Both the position numbers and the translations under genes were made by a program. Shown in pieces: positions 21,565-32,779 of a stretch of 64,000 nucleotides of DNA (within the stretch, counting starts at the first letter, position 1; each line of letters begins with the position of its first letter). Source of the DNA: Papaver somniferum. Lineage: Eukaryota > Streptophyta > Magnoliopsida > Ranunculales > Papaveraceae. The stretch spans positions 10,168,001 to 10,232,000 of the forward strand of contig NW_020621936.1 in NCBI RefSeq assembly GCF_003573695.1, written 5' to 3'. The notes under the pieces were generated by a model that saw only the letters and a program-made list of their open reading frames with translations, did not search any database and was not told the origin of the DNA.

Positions 21565-24500
21565 ATGGATCGAGCAGATAATAATGGGATTGACATAGAA
21601 AGTGAGGTGTTGCCAATTGATGGAAAAGAGATTGTGAGAAATGGTTCAGATTTATTCGACAAAGACATGATTAGAGAGCCACTTCTTAGGAAAAGGACCA
21701 ACACCACTTCTCAGATTGCTCTGATCGGTGCAAATGTCTGTCCAATTGAAAGCCTTGACTATGAGTAAGTGTCGTTCTTTGTTTCTTTGTGTCTCAACTG
21801 GAATTGGTTTGTGGATTTTTTCATGTTTGTGTTGTGCAATTGGATCTCATGGTATTAGGAGATAGCTGAGAAACAAAAGAAATATCAACATATTATTAAT
21901 AATCAAAGTCATGCAGAAGACACAGAAGGTTGTATTAAAAACCTATTATAGAATTAATATAAAACAATGGTTAGTTGTGAGCCAATATAGAACTATTTAC
22001 ACTTGCATTGACTTATATAAGAAATTTTAAAATATGTCCAAGTAACTTTTGTTGGTCCCTTACTTATTGTGCATTTTCTTTTTTAGGATTGTTGAAAATG
22101 ATCTATTCAAGCAGGATTGGAGATCAAGGAAGAAGCTTCAGATATTTCAGTACATTGTCCTTAAGTGGACACTTGCACTTCTTATAGGATTGGCTACAGG
22201 ACTTGTTGGTTTCTTTAATAATCTCGCGGTGGAGAACATAGCGGGTTTCAAACTGGTGCTTACTAGTGATCTCATGCTCAAGCAAAAGTAAGCCTCACTA
22301 CTATTATGTCTGTGAGTTATATACTGTTTTCAAGATGAAGCACACATGACTTTTAAATAGAGTTGGTTTAAAATGTTTCTTTTCAAATGTAATAAGTAGT
22401 TGCCTAGTTGGTAGCCTGAATTTATCTATTTCCCTAAATACATATTGAAGCAAAAGGTTCCATATGAAAACTTCTTTTAGTATCCAAATAAGCATGGTAC
22501 AAGTAACCTGACTATGTTTTTTTCAGCCAACTTCTCCAACTAAATTGAGTAACTCTGATGCTATTCTTGTTCCAGTACAGGTTCTACCAGGCATTCGTAG
22601 CATATGCTGGTTGCAACGTGGTTTTGGCGATTGCTGCTGCAGTTCTTTGTGCTTACGTTGCCCCTGCTGCAGCAGGTTCTGGTATTCCAGAAGTAAAAGC
22701 TTATCTAAATGGTGTGGATGCTCATTCTATATTGGCTCCAAGTACTCTCTTTGTAAAGGTATGCTCCAATTTAAATCATATTTATGATTTATCTATCCCT
22801 CTAACACAGGCTGCGTAACAAGTTCCTTAGCAACTATATGTGGTCCAGTGTGGCAAACCGTTCTCCTCTCTCTTGGCATATAGGTTTTAATTTGATTTTG
22901 GGAGCAAAGGCTTTATTTACATTCCAATCAAATGTTCAGATATTTGGTTCCATTTTTGGAGTTGCTGGTGGATTTGTTTTGGGTAAGGAAGGACCTATGG
23001 TACACACAGGGGCTTGCATAGCCAATTTACTTGGCCAAGGTGGGTCCCGGAAGTATCATTTGACTTGGACATGGCTCAGATATTTCAAAAATGATCGAGA
23101 TCGACGGGACTTGATCACTTGTGGTGCTGCTGCTGGAGTTGCAGCTGCCTTTCGTGCCCCAGTTGGTGGTGTTCTATTTGCTCTAGAAGAAGCAGCTTCA
23201 TGGTAAGCTCTTTTTCTATATATTTGTCTAGTTATTGTCAGATGCCTCTCAATTAAGTCGTCTGAACTGTTTTTCTTTTGTGTAATTATGTCAGGTGGAG
23301 GGGTGCTCTTCTCTGGAGAACATTTTTCACAACAGCAGTTGTTGCTGTGGTTCTTCGAGGTTTCATATTATTTTGCAGGAATGGAAATTGTGGGCTGTTT
23401 GGAGAAGGAGGGCTGATAATGTTTGATGTTAGTTCATCTATAACATCATATAGTACCGCTGATCTTCTAGTGGTGTTACTCCTTGGCGTGGTCGGAGGGC
23501 TTTTCGGGAGTTTATACAACTATCTTGTGGACAAAGTCCTTCGCACTTACAGCATAATCAACGAGTATGTAACATAAACCCCTCTGATTATAATTTTGCT
23601 GGCAGGATACTAATAAATATGTATTATAGTAACTTTTTAGAACTGTGATTAAATTTATCACTGAATCAAGTTTACAAGATACTCCTATTTATATATGTAT
23701 TTGATAAATTTGCAGGAAGGGTCCCCATTACAAAGTCCTTCTTGTCATCATTATATCCCTTCTGACTTCATGTTGTTCGTATGGCCTTCCATGGTTTGGA
23801 AGTTGCACCCCTTGCCCTGATGGCCTTAAAGAGCAGTGCCCAACTATAGGTCGTTCGGGTAACTACAAGAATTTCCAATGCCCACCAGGCCACTACAACG
23901 ATCTTGCCTCACTGTTCCTCAATACTAATGACGATGCTATCCGTAATCTATTCAGTTCAGGAACCGAGAACGAATTTTATCTTTCCAGCTTATTCGTGTT
24001 CTTTTTCGCAATATATGGGCTTGGCATCATAACTTACGGCATTGCCATCCCTTCTGGGCTCTTTATCCCTGTTATTCTTGCTGGATCCTCCTATGGTCGC
24101 CTTATTGGAACCCTACTTGGTTCCATTTGTGACCTTGATCCAGGTCTTTTTGCTCTCCTCGGAGCTGCTTCTTTCCTTGGCGGGACCATGAGAATGACGG
24201 TCTCTATCTGCGTGATTCTTTTGGAGCTCACAAATGATCTTCTAATGCTTCCTTTAGTTATGCTGGTTCTTCTTATTTCCAAAACAGTTGCCGACAGCTT
24301 CAACAAGGGTGTTTATGACCAAATACTAGTTTTGAAGGGTTTGCCCTTCATGGAATCTCACTTGGAGCCTTACATGAAGCACTTAGTCGCAAGAGACGTT
24401 GTGTCCGGTCCACTGATGACGTTCTCGAGCGTGGAGAAGGTTGGGAACATAATGCATGTTTTAAGAATGACAAGGCATAATGGGTTCCCCGTCATCGATG

Positions 24501-25366
24501 AACCACCTTTTGTTGAGGCACCAGAATTGTGCGGGCTTGTATTGAGGTCTCATTTGGTCGTGTTGCTCAATGGGAAAAAGTTTACAAAAGAGAGAATCTT
24601 GTGTAGGGAGGGGATATTACGGAAGTTTGATGCATTTGATTTTGCAAAAGCAGGGTCGGGTAAAGGGTTGAAGGTGGAGGACTTGGATATTAGCCCCGAG
24701 GAGATGGATATGTATGTGGATCTCCACCCAATCACTAATTCATCCCCATATACTGTTGTGGAGACAATGTCGTTGGCCAAAGCAGCAGTTCTATTTCGAC
24801 AACTTGGCCTCAGACACTTGTGCGTCGTGCCAAAGACTCCAGGGGTAAGAAAATCCTTTTCTTTTTTCACTTTGTTTTCAGCACGCATGACGCATTAGAA
24901 AAACCTTTTATGCTTAGACAACTCCTTATCTCTCATAATTTTGACTAAATATTCCCTGGTGTTGTTTCATAAAATGCACAAACAATCGCATTGGCTAACA
25001 TCAAGAATTGAAGTGAAGTTGTGTTCTTTCCACATTCGCTAATCTCAAATTCTGGTGCATGGCATCTTCACTTCAGTTTTCGCCAAATTTCTGCTATGTT
25101 AGTATTTGTTCCAGACCCCTTAAAAATCAAGATCACCTGATATTTCACCAATCTGGCAGAGTTTTTTCCAGTTTCTTTCATATTGCAATTTATATTCAAA
25201 CATCATTTACATTTTTGCTGGCATGAAACTAATTGGATTTCATCTTAATTCATTGCAGAGGCCTCCAATCAGCGGACTCTTAACGAGACATGACTTTATG
25301 CCAGAGCACATAATGGATTTATATCCTCATTTCAATCCCCGCAGAAAGTTGTCTAATCGAAGTTAG
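21565..25366 (+). CDS. CLC-c: CLC-family chloride channel/exchanger, CLC-c type
   Basis: There are seven coding exons: 21565-21764, 22087-22287, 22581-22758, 22940-23202, 23295-23564, 23716-24844 and 25259-25366. All have GT/AG borders and consistent phases and give 782 residues. The protein moves anions across endomembranes, in plants mainly the vacuole. Family motifs are present: GSGIPEVKAYLNG (about 166), GKEGPMVH with the gating glutamate (about 209), and FALEEAASWW with the proton glutamate region (about 279). A C-terminal cytosolic region with two CBS-like segments follows (about 595-780). The residue after the first G of the selectivity motif is serine, as in chloride-preferring CLCs, and not the proline of nitrate-storing CLC-a. 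The N-terminal TTSQIA, ANVCPIESLDYE and WRSRKKLQIFQY blocks resemble Arabidopsis CLC-c most closely, as does the length. It appears intact; the paralogue name is from memory. Confidence 0.93.
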
Positions 25367-25564
25367 GCAAGAGATGTGATGCTGAATTCTTTTCTTCTTT
25401 ATAAAAATATACATGGTATTATTTATGGGTACCATTCTTGATTGTAATTGCTATTTATAGTGTCTGCCATTGAGTGCGGCAAAAATAAGAAAAAAAAAAA
25501 GAAAAAAAAAGTAAGGAAAAATCAAAATGCAAAACAGAACTCTATGATGTGTTAGAAGATTAAA

Positions 25565-25793
25565 ATGAGAACTTTAGCTCTTTCATTATTCTTGATTATT
25601 GTTATTTCACTTATTGGTCGTTGAACAATTTGGAATTGTTATTCGATATACTTACGGTAGTTTATCTCGGAGCGAATTGGCACAGGTGAGAAATCAGATA
25701 TCATACAGCAGTACAGCAGAGAATGATACTAACTATATCACTTCTGTGTACACGTACCCTTCTTCTGCCTGGGTTCAGTTCAACTTGGAATAA
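25565..25793 (+). pseudogene. Possible relic of a small secreted-peptide gene
   Basis: An ATG at 25565 opens a 19-codon stretch that looks like a signal peptide (MRTLALSLFLIIVISLIG) and stops at 25622. An overlapping frame (25599-25793) stays open to a stop after WVQFNLE. Either an unseen intron or a frameshift could join them, or the match to a signal peptide is chance. No domain is recognised. The rest of 25800-26690 has no supported gene. Confidence 0.25.
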
Positions 25794-26026
25794 AGCTGCT
25801 TATATTCGCTTTGTTTTCTGATATACGTACGTTGGTCGTTCTATGCACCCTGCAGGAGAAGTATAAAAAGGTATCGACAAACACCATTCATTTTACAGAA
25901 AATAGAATTGTGGTTCATGGGTTTATACTCTAAATGGAGTGAGTTATGATGCCACTTCCAACTTTTATGGTGGAGATACTATAGAAAAGGAGACAAAGGA
26001 AGGCACGCTTGGTGGCAAGGCTGCTA

Positions 26027-26125
26027 ATGGGGGTACCAATTTCCTTGGGGGTGTACCAACCCCAAGGCAAATGATGTTTGTCTTATTAGCATTTGGTACA
26101 CCCCAAACAAAACCAGTCCCCCTAT
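26027..26125. mobile_element. Small MITE with about 35-bp terminal inverted repeats
   Basis: The left end (ATGGGGGTACCAATTTCCTT then GGGGTGTACCAA) pairs with the reverse complement of the right end (ATAGGGGGACTGG, GGGGTGTACCAA). Both ends are flanked by TA. The element is about 99 bp without coding capacity. The superfamily is uncertain: a TA duplication suggests Tc1/mariner, but the end sequence is not a typical Stowaway end. Confidence 0.5.
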
Positions 26126-27477
26126 TAACAATCTTAGCTTGGTGGTGACAATATTACAGTGGAAAAATACCATATGTTCCCTCTCTTAAATACACTCAAT
26201 GATGTCTTTATTGTTTTACTAAGGCATTGGTTATTGTCACGTATATCTCTTCCAAAATACTCCATCGATCAAAGATGCATAAATATTGCTTGTTTCCCAC
26301 GGGTTTGGGAAGAATTATATACTATATAGCATTTGTTAATCTTGTATCCCCGCATACAAGATAAGCATTAATGAGTTGTGCATTTTTTCTATTTATTTTT
26401 CAACCTTTTCCTTAGAAATATAACACGACAATAGAAAATTAGTTACTGTTATTTACACATCAACATTTACATATATGCCCTTTAAATACGAGATTTGTTT
26501 TCATATATTTTATTGGGCTCGCATAGAAAATTGTTTAAAACTTTTAAGTTTTAAACGAAGCTTCCAAGGTTACAATACTATTCACTTTTGTCATTCGTAG
26601 ATCTCACAGGAATCTCAGAAACCCGAACTGCAAACACACACATTAAGTTTTCTATTACTCTACCCGCAAGGCGATTTTTTTCTACACGATATTAAAAGCA
26701 CAAAATTGGTCAAAAAGACCAAAAATGAAAAATCCTGGGTGAAATAGATTCTTAGCTTTTGATATTGTTCATATAGTCAAAAGTCAGAAATATACTGTTT
26801 ATATAGCCAATTTGGATATTTCACCCAGGAAAATTAAAACAAAAAAAATATGTGTTACCTAAAATACCCCCGAACTTTTAAAACTCTTCTTTTCAAAGAG
26901 AAATTCTTTCTCTTTTCATAACTCCTCGTCCCTGAGCTCCTGAGAATTCCTCACATGCAGAATTCGATCGAAAATTCAGAGCTCGTGTATTCTTTTTTTC
27001 ATATCTGGTTGATCAATCATGGTGATTAACGATTCTTGAATCGAAGATTAGATTACTCTACTTTCAAGTCATCTAATATCATCAACAACCAGTAACACAA
27101 ATCAGTAAGTTTCAAGTTTCAATTAATCCAATTTTGATTTCGTTTTTGTCTAATTCTTTGTAATGCATATCTGGATATGTCGATTTTGAAGTTTCTTTAT
27201 CAATTATTATGGGATTTTTGACTATCTTTTGGTTTTAGTTGTTGATTTTGATTATCTAGGGTTCTACTAATAACCAACTATCTTTTGGTTTTAGTTGGTG
27301 CATGTAAACGTGATTATTTGTTTATATCCAATCGATTGATTGTTTAAACCTGCTGAAACAATATACACAGATTCAAACCAAATTGATTAAAGTGATAACG
27401 GAAAATGGGCTAGATGATGGATGAAACTAGATGTTAACTGAGATATGAAACTAGATGATGGATGAACTGAGAGATAA

Positions 27478-28071
27478 GCTCCCATTGAAGAATCTGATTA
27501 CGAGAAAATCAATCAGAGACTTCCAGAATTCGAAAGGACAATACAAGCTTGTGGTAATTCCTTGTTTTCTAATGTTGTTCGTAGTCTATTAAACGTATTC
27601 CATATGTCTCATATTTATCTCATTTTCAGCTGTAGAAGGCGAAGTCGAATGCCTCAGAGCTTACTCCACGTGCAATTCGATATTCAATAGTATCCTCAAC
27701 ATTGCTGGAGATATCAATGTAAGGAAAGCCTTTTGGTTTGATTATTGCGCTTATGCTTTCGTTTGTTGTTCGACTGAATTTGAACTTGATGAATGTTTTT
27801 ATTGGTCTTCAGTACTATGACATAAGGAAGCAATGTGAAGGGAGCCTCTGTTATGATTTTTCCAACTTGGAGAAATTTCTGAATCTGAAATCTGTCAGGC
27901 AAGCTCTTGGAGTTGGCAACATTGAATTCATCTCATGCAGCCCTACTGTGTACTCCGAAATGCAAGCTGACTGGATGAAGAATCTAGAAGTTGGTATCCC
28001 ATCTCTTCTTAATGATGGCATCCAGTTACTAGCTTATGCCGGGGAGTATGACTTGATATGCAACTGGCTTG
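27478..28071 (+). pseudogene. Captured serine carboxypeptidase-like (SCPL) gene fragment
   Basis: Three successive exons are present with their introns: about 27478-27553 (ending QRLPEFERTIQAC), 27630-27718 (CNSIFNSILNIAGDIN) and 27813-28071 (YYDIRKQCEGSLCYDFSNLE through AGEYDLICNWLG). All borders are GT/AG and the phases are compatible. The protein matches the middle-to-late part of plant SCPL enzymes (S10 peptidases) of the type in which YYDIRK..CEG.LCYDFSN is conserved. It includes the catalytic aspartate region (YAGEYDLICNW). The signal peptide, catalytic serine (GESYAG) and histidine exons are missing, so it cannot be an active enzyme. Retained introns show capture at the DNA level and not through mRNA. 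The left capture border lies just before 27478, next to short GATGAAACTAGATG repeats. Confidence 0.85.
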
Positions 28072-28212
28072 GTAAGTGCCCTATTGTGCTGAACTCAGAA
28101 TTCCACTTTTTGTGACTTTTAATTGGAAAAATATCACATTTGAAACAATATACACAGATTCAGTCAGTTTAATATGATTTTTTCTTTTTGTGTTTGTTTT
28201 GTTTCGTATCAG

Positions 28213-29287
28213 GTGAAACTATTGAGAATTGGCATTGGTTTTTGGAAAAGCTAAGAACTATCTTGGGTCCTCGTATACTAACTATTATTTCGGATCGCCA
28301 TGAGGGTTTGATCCAAGGGATTCATGATGTTTTTCCAACTTTCCTTCATTGTTGGTGTTACCAGCATTTGAAGAATAATGTCCGCGGTAAGACCAACAAG
28401 AAAAAGGGAGAGCATGGTGCTGCGATGGATTTGTTCAAACAATGTTTCTATTCATCAACGCATGAAGGCTTTCATCAAGGTATGCAAAAGTTGAAGGATA
28501 TGGGATGTGATGGTCTTCACAAATTCTTGAGTGACCTTCCAGTGGAATGTTGGTCCAATGCACATTGTCTTGGCTATCGTTATGGCGACATGTGTTCAAA
28601 CACTGCAGAGGTATGCCTATTGCAAAAGGTATGCCTATTGCAATAGGCATACCTTGCATTCAACTCTTGGATTAAGGAAGCAAAAGTTATGCCTATTGCA
28701 ACACTTTCTAACTGGATTAGACTTAAAATTATGGATCAGATGAGTAAAAGGAAGTTGAAGGGGGAGAAGTATAAAGGATTCACTGTCCCAGGCTAGAGAA
28801 AAAAGTAATGGCTTTCATTCGTGTTGGTGTCCAATGGAGAATAACTAAGTCTGGTGACATGGAGTGGGAAGTTTTTGATGGAAAGCACACGCATGTTGTT
28901 AATATTGTGAAGTTTCAGTGCATCTGTAGGGTTTGGTTTACTGAGCAGTTCCCTTGTGATCACGCTATTGCATGTATGCATTCAAATAAGATCAATGTTT
29001 ACGAGTACATTAATCCGTATTTCAGCATTGCTAGATTTCGTGCTTCGTATGATCGTCCTATAAAGCCCATTCCCGATTACGACAAGCCTATTGATGTTGC
29101 TGCTGGAAATCTCGTGAATCCACCAACTGTCCTAGGAAAAAAACATGGTAGGCCGAAGAAGAAGCGGATTCCTAACGCTGGTAGCGCATGCGCATTCAAG
29201 AGACTCATTACATGCGGTAACTGCCATACTCGGGCTCATCATAACAACACGACATGTCCACATCCTCCTGCGAAAAAGCAACGTTAA
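28213..29287 (+). pseudogene. MURA-type transposase remnant (C-terminal half)
   Basis: The frame opened at 28213 encodes the middle of a Mutator transposase (ETIENWHWFLEKL, IISDRHEGLIQGIHDVFP with the second catalytic aspartate, HCWCYQHLKNN, SNTAE). From 28808 it encodes a SWIM zinc finger (CICRVWFTEQFPCDHAIACM) and a basic GRPKKKRIP tail with a C-x2-C-x4-H-type knuckle. The N-terminal DNA-binding region and first catalytic aspartate are absent; captured SCPL exons lie where they would be. A 45-bp insertion adds an in-frame TAG (about 28655), and a frameshift near 28790 separates the SWIM part. It cannot supply transposase. Confidence 0.82.
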
Positions 29288-29599
29288 GAACCTGCTTAAG
29301 AACATCTTCAGCCTTCATTCTCTGCAGCTTTTTACCATGATATCTTCATTACTTTATTATTTTTTGTAGCCTCTTGTTGCACATTTAAGATTCATTTACC
29401 TGGAATTATATTTTCGCAACTACTATTTACCTTGGATTGTTTCTTTTGTTCATAAAAAAATATCTTATGGTATTATTTTTTCAAGTATTTCTCTTCAGTT
29501 TTATAGTATATATATTATAGTCTTATGTTGATTTAGTTTAATTGTACATTTCCTTCAGTTTTCACTGTAAATTTTGAATGTTTGCGAAGATTCAAATTT

Positions 29600-31300
29600 A
29601 AATGTACAGGATGTAACCAGTTTCATCCTGCCTATTCTGGAAAAAATGAGATTTTTGGCCAGGATGTAACTGGTTTCATCCTTCACATTCTGACAGAAGT
29701 ACTATTTTTTCTAACCTGCACACTCTGAAAACAGTTTATATACAGGCTAGGATGTAAGCAGTTTCATCCAAGCCTGGTTACATTCTGACAAGAATTGCAA
29801 TTTTATACAGGCTTGGATGTAACCAGTTTCATCCAAGCCTGGTTACATTATGACAAAAAATTGCAGTTTTATACAGGCTAGGATGTAACCAATTTCATCC
29901 AAGCCTGGTTACATTCTGATAAAAAAATCTTTTTTCAACCTGCAAATTTAATCATTTATGGCTAACATATTCAAACACAACTATCATGAAATTGAAGTAT
30001 AGGCATTTTTCAGTAAAAAAGTTCATATTTTAATTAAGACGAATCCACGGATCACAAATTTATGCAAAGACATAGTCCAACAAAAAAAAAAGTACTTCCG
30101 TATGAACTACATTAATAAAAATTTTCTAAACAACCTAAACACATCAAACTTTCCAGCAGCTATTTTCTCTGGCTTGTCTTCATCCATTTCGGCACCCACA
30201 TCATCCACATTCCCTGTGCTAGACTCACCACTCACGCTCACATCATGCTTTTTCTTGGATTTTCTTTTAGCACCGGCACTCTTCTTACTCTCCTTGCTAC
30301 TGCTTCCTGCAACAATTTTGATGAAACCAGTTAAGTCATATTTTAAATCTGTGGATGATACTCAATTACATCCCATCTTTAATGCTAGATGAAAATCATT
30401 TTCTGCAGGTATCAGATGAAACCCAGTTACATCCTATATATAATAGTTAGATGAAACCAAGTTTATGCAGGTATCAGATGAAACCCACTTACATCCTATA
30501 TATTATACATGTTAACATGGTCTGAAGAAGGCAAAGAAAAGGAGTTTACGCTGTTATTAGTCCCATAATCACACCAAATTAAGACCACCAAAATATGCAA
30601 ACCACCAAACACTTCCTAACACCAAATTAAGACCAACGATTAGTTCAGTTTCATCGTGTTTACCCCAGTTACATCCTAACTTAAACTGAGATGTTTAGTT
30701 TAGTTTTTACAAAATGAATCAACTTATATTGTCTACATCCTAACTATACAGATTTAATCCATCATCTGAAATTAGTCTACATCCTAAATACACCATTACA
30801 GTATGATGTTATTAGTCCCATAATCATTAAATTTAATACCACCAACAGATCAGTTACATCCTAACTTAAAGTTTAATGAAAACCAGTTTCAAACACCTGG
30901 TGAGCATCACTTCGTAACCAAATGCAAACCCAATTTCATGCAATCCATCCAAAACATAACCAGATTCAATCCATAACATAGATTTTCATACAACAACCAA
31001 ATTAAATCATGATATAATTTATTACCAAAATTCACAACATACAATACTATCATGCTAATAGTCTTATATTCAATATAAGATGTATCTTCAAACCTGAACT
31101 AAACTGGTTTCATCCAGTTTTAATCTGCTGAAAAAATATACACTGCAGATTAACACTGGATGAAACCAGTTCCATCCTGGTTAAACCTGCTGAAACAATT
31201 TGGATAACCAGATGACCCAATTTCACTTCAACCAATTTCACAGTGGAAATACTTAAATAACCAGATGCAAACCAGTTTCATAGCCAAAAGATACTAATTG
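29600..31300. repeat. Dispersed GATG(T/A)AAC...GTTTCATC motifs in the right half of MULE B
   Basis: GGATGTAACCAGTTTCATCC and close variants occur at least five times at 29605-29910, several followed by AAGCCTGGTTACATTCTGA. More dispersed GATGAAACC, AGTTACATCC and TTTCATCC motifs continue to about 31300. They resemble the palindromic units in MULE A. No gene is supported between 29290 and 31950; the short ORF at 30102-30392 has no recognisable domain. Confidence 0.65.
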
Positions 31301-31994
31301 AAATGAAAATAAAACAAGCAATTCAACACATTAATCTACTGAAATGAAAATAATAACAACCAGTTCAACAATTTAATCATGCAATTCTGAAATTAAGAAC
31401 AAAACAGAGTTAGGGTTTGAAAACTTACGAGTTCTAGGAGACATTCTGTAGATCGATTGAAACCCTAACTCTTCCAATACACTGAAATGCTTGAAACCCT
31501 AATTCTCAGAAACCCCTCTTGTAGTGTTGATGGTGTTTAACAGACGGTGGATGAAACCAATTTCTGGTAGAGTTGATGGTGCTGAACCGGTTGATGAAAC
31601 TGATTTCTGTTAGTGATGATTTGTTAGTAGACGGTGGAGGAAATCGATTTGGTATTTTCTGGTGACGATGAAGATGAACGTCGGTGGTTTGAAAACTCAC
31701 AGAGTTTTGTGTTTGGAAACTCACAGAGTTTTTTGAGAAGATGAAGATGAGAGTTGGTTGTTCTGGTTTTTGTTAAAGAGTGCGATGGTTTTGATGAAGA
31801 GAAGGAGAACGTGCTGGACGAACGGTTACAAAAGGGTAGTAAGGTCTCTCCACATTAAAAGATTCTTCTGGTTATTTGACCCAGGCCTGATTCCTACCTG
31901 TCCATAAGGCCCAGAAAAAGTTCTCTTTTGGCTATATAGCCCATTTCCTGTATTAAAAGATTAGAGTAAGCAAAATCATCCATTGTCCAAATTT

Positions 31995-32237
31995 TTCGGA
32001 AAAGATTTTGAACTCGCAGTGGGAGTTCAAGGAAGAATTCGCAGCATCACAGCCGTCAAATGATGGAAATATGACATCACCTAATCAAAAATTTAACCAC
32101 AATTATCTTTAATAAAGATACATAATATATTTAGAAATCTAATTATATAACTGTGGTTAAATCATGATGTTACATCTCCACATCCAATGGCTTTTGATGC
32201 TGGGAATTCATGTTGCGAGTTCAAAATTTTTTCCAAG
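31995..32237. mobile_element. Foldback/MITE-like inverted repeat element
   Basis: Arms of about 100 bp pair with each other: the left GGAAAAGATTTTGAACTCGCA...TGACATCA...TTTAACCACA matches the reverse complement of the right GGAAAAAATTTTGAACTCGCA...TAACATCA...TTTAACCACA. I found no clear target duplication. The TGACRTCA and TTAACCACAGTT blocks also occur in the ends of the element at 33078-38671, suggesting a related family. Between 32238 and 33077 there is no gene. Confidence 0.6.
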
Positions 32238-32749
32238 ATTAATGGCGTAATTTTTCAAAGCAGCTACTGTTAAGACAAAAGTCACTGATGGAAATGAAGA
32301 AGAATTGCAGTTAATAAATGCTTAATCTTTCTGATGGTTTAATTAAGATAGATCTATGGTTTTACACAAACTTGATTTGCATAGTTCTAAGTTCTAATTA
32401 AAATTTTATTTGATAAATGTAGGGTACACTATGTTCGCAATGTAGATTGAGACTTCTAATTCTCTTTGTCGATACACATTTACATCGTTAGCTTCTAATT
32501 GACGACAACAATCAAGTTCAATAATTCACGGTATTAACTAGTAAATTTCTAATGATCACCAAACTTATAATCACTGCCACAAGGGTTCTGGTGTTAATGA
32601 TTATGTGAGAGTTTGATGTTCATATTTTTTTCATGGTATGTATCTCGTTACGAAAGAAAATTTCGTATTATGGCCATGTTTCTAACAAGCTGATTAGCAG
32701 AAGTAGTTTTTTTTGTTGAACTTTTTTTGATTCGTGGGAACTGTGAATA

Positions 32750-32779
32750 GGGAGGGAGGGAGGGAGGGAGGGAGGGAGG
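32750..32779 (+). repeat. (GGGA)n microsatellite
   Basis: Seven GGGA repeats in a row lie in an otherwise AT-rich region. Four or more G-triplets with single-base loops are compatible with a G-quadruplex on the plus strand. The ORFs overlapping it are low-complexity by-products. Confidence 0.85.

Larger units (their letters stand above)
26699..31950 (+). mobile_element. Mutator-like element with captured host exons (MULE B, Pack-MULE-like)
   Basis: The 5.25-kb element is flanked by a perfect 9-bp duplication, TATTAAAAG (26690-26698 and 31951-31959). It starts CACAAAATTGGTC like MULE A, and both ends carry diverged GACCCAGG and TATATAG(C/T)C motifs. From left to right it holds three serine carboxypeptidase-like exons (27478-28071), a decayed MURA-type transposase C-terminal half (28213-29287), and a long non-coding right half with many GATGTAAC/GATGAAAC motifs. 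Carrying both transposase remnant and host exons means it is not a classical short Pack-MULE. It is no longer autonomous. Confidence 0.88.

Noticed and set aside
24091..24888. Minus-strand ORFs opposite the CLC exons
   Set aside because: They are shadows of the conserved CLC coding strand.
26027..26125. Classification as Stowaway (Tc1/mariner)
   Set aside because: TA flanks fit, but the ends lack the usual CTCCCTCC-type Stowaway start, so the superfamily was left open.
27478..28071. A functional serine carboxypeptidase gene
   Set aside because: The exons carrying the signal peptide, catalytic serine and catalytic histidine are absent, and the fragment lies within MULE borders.
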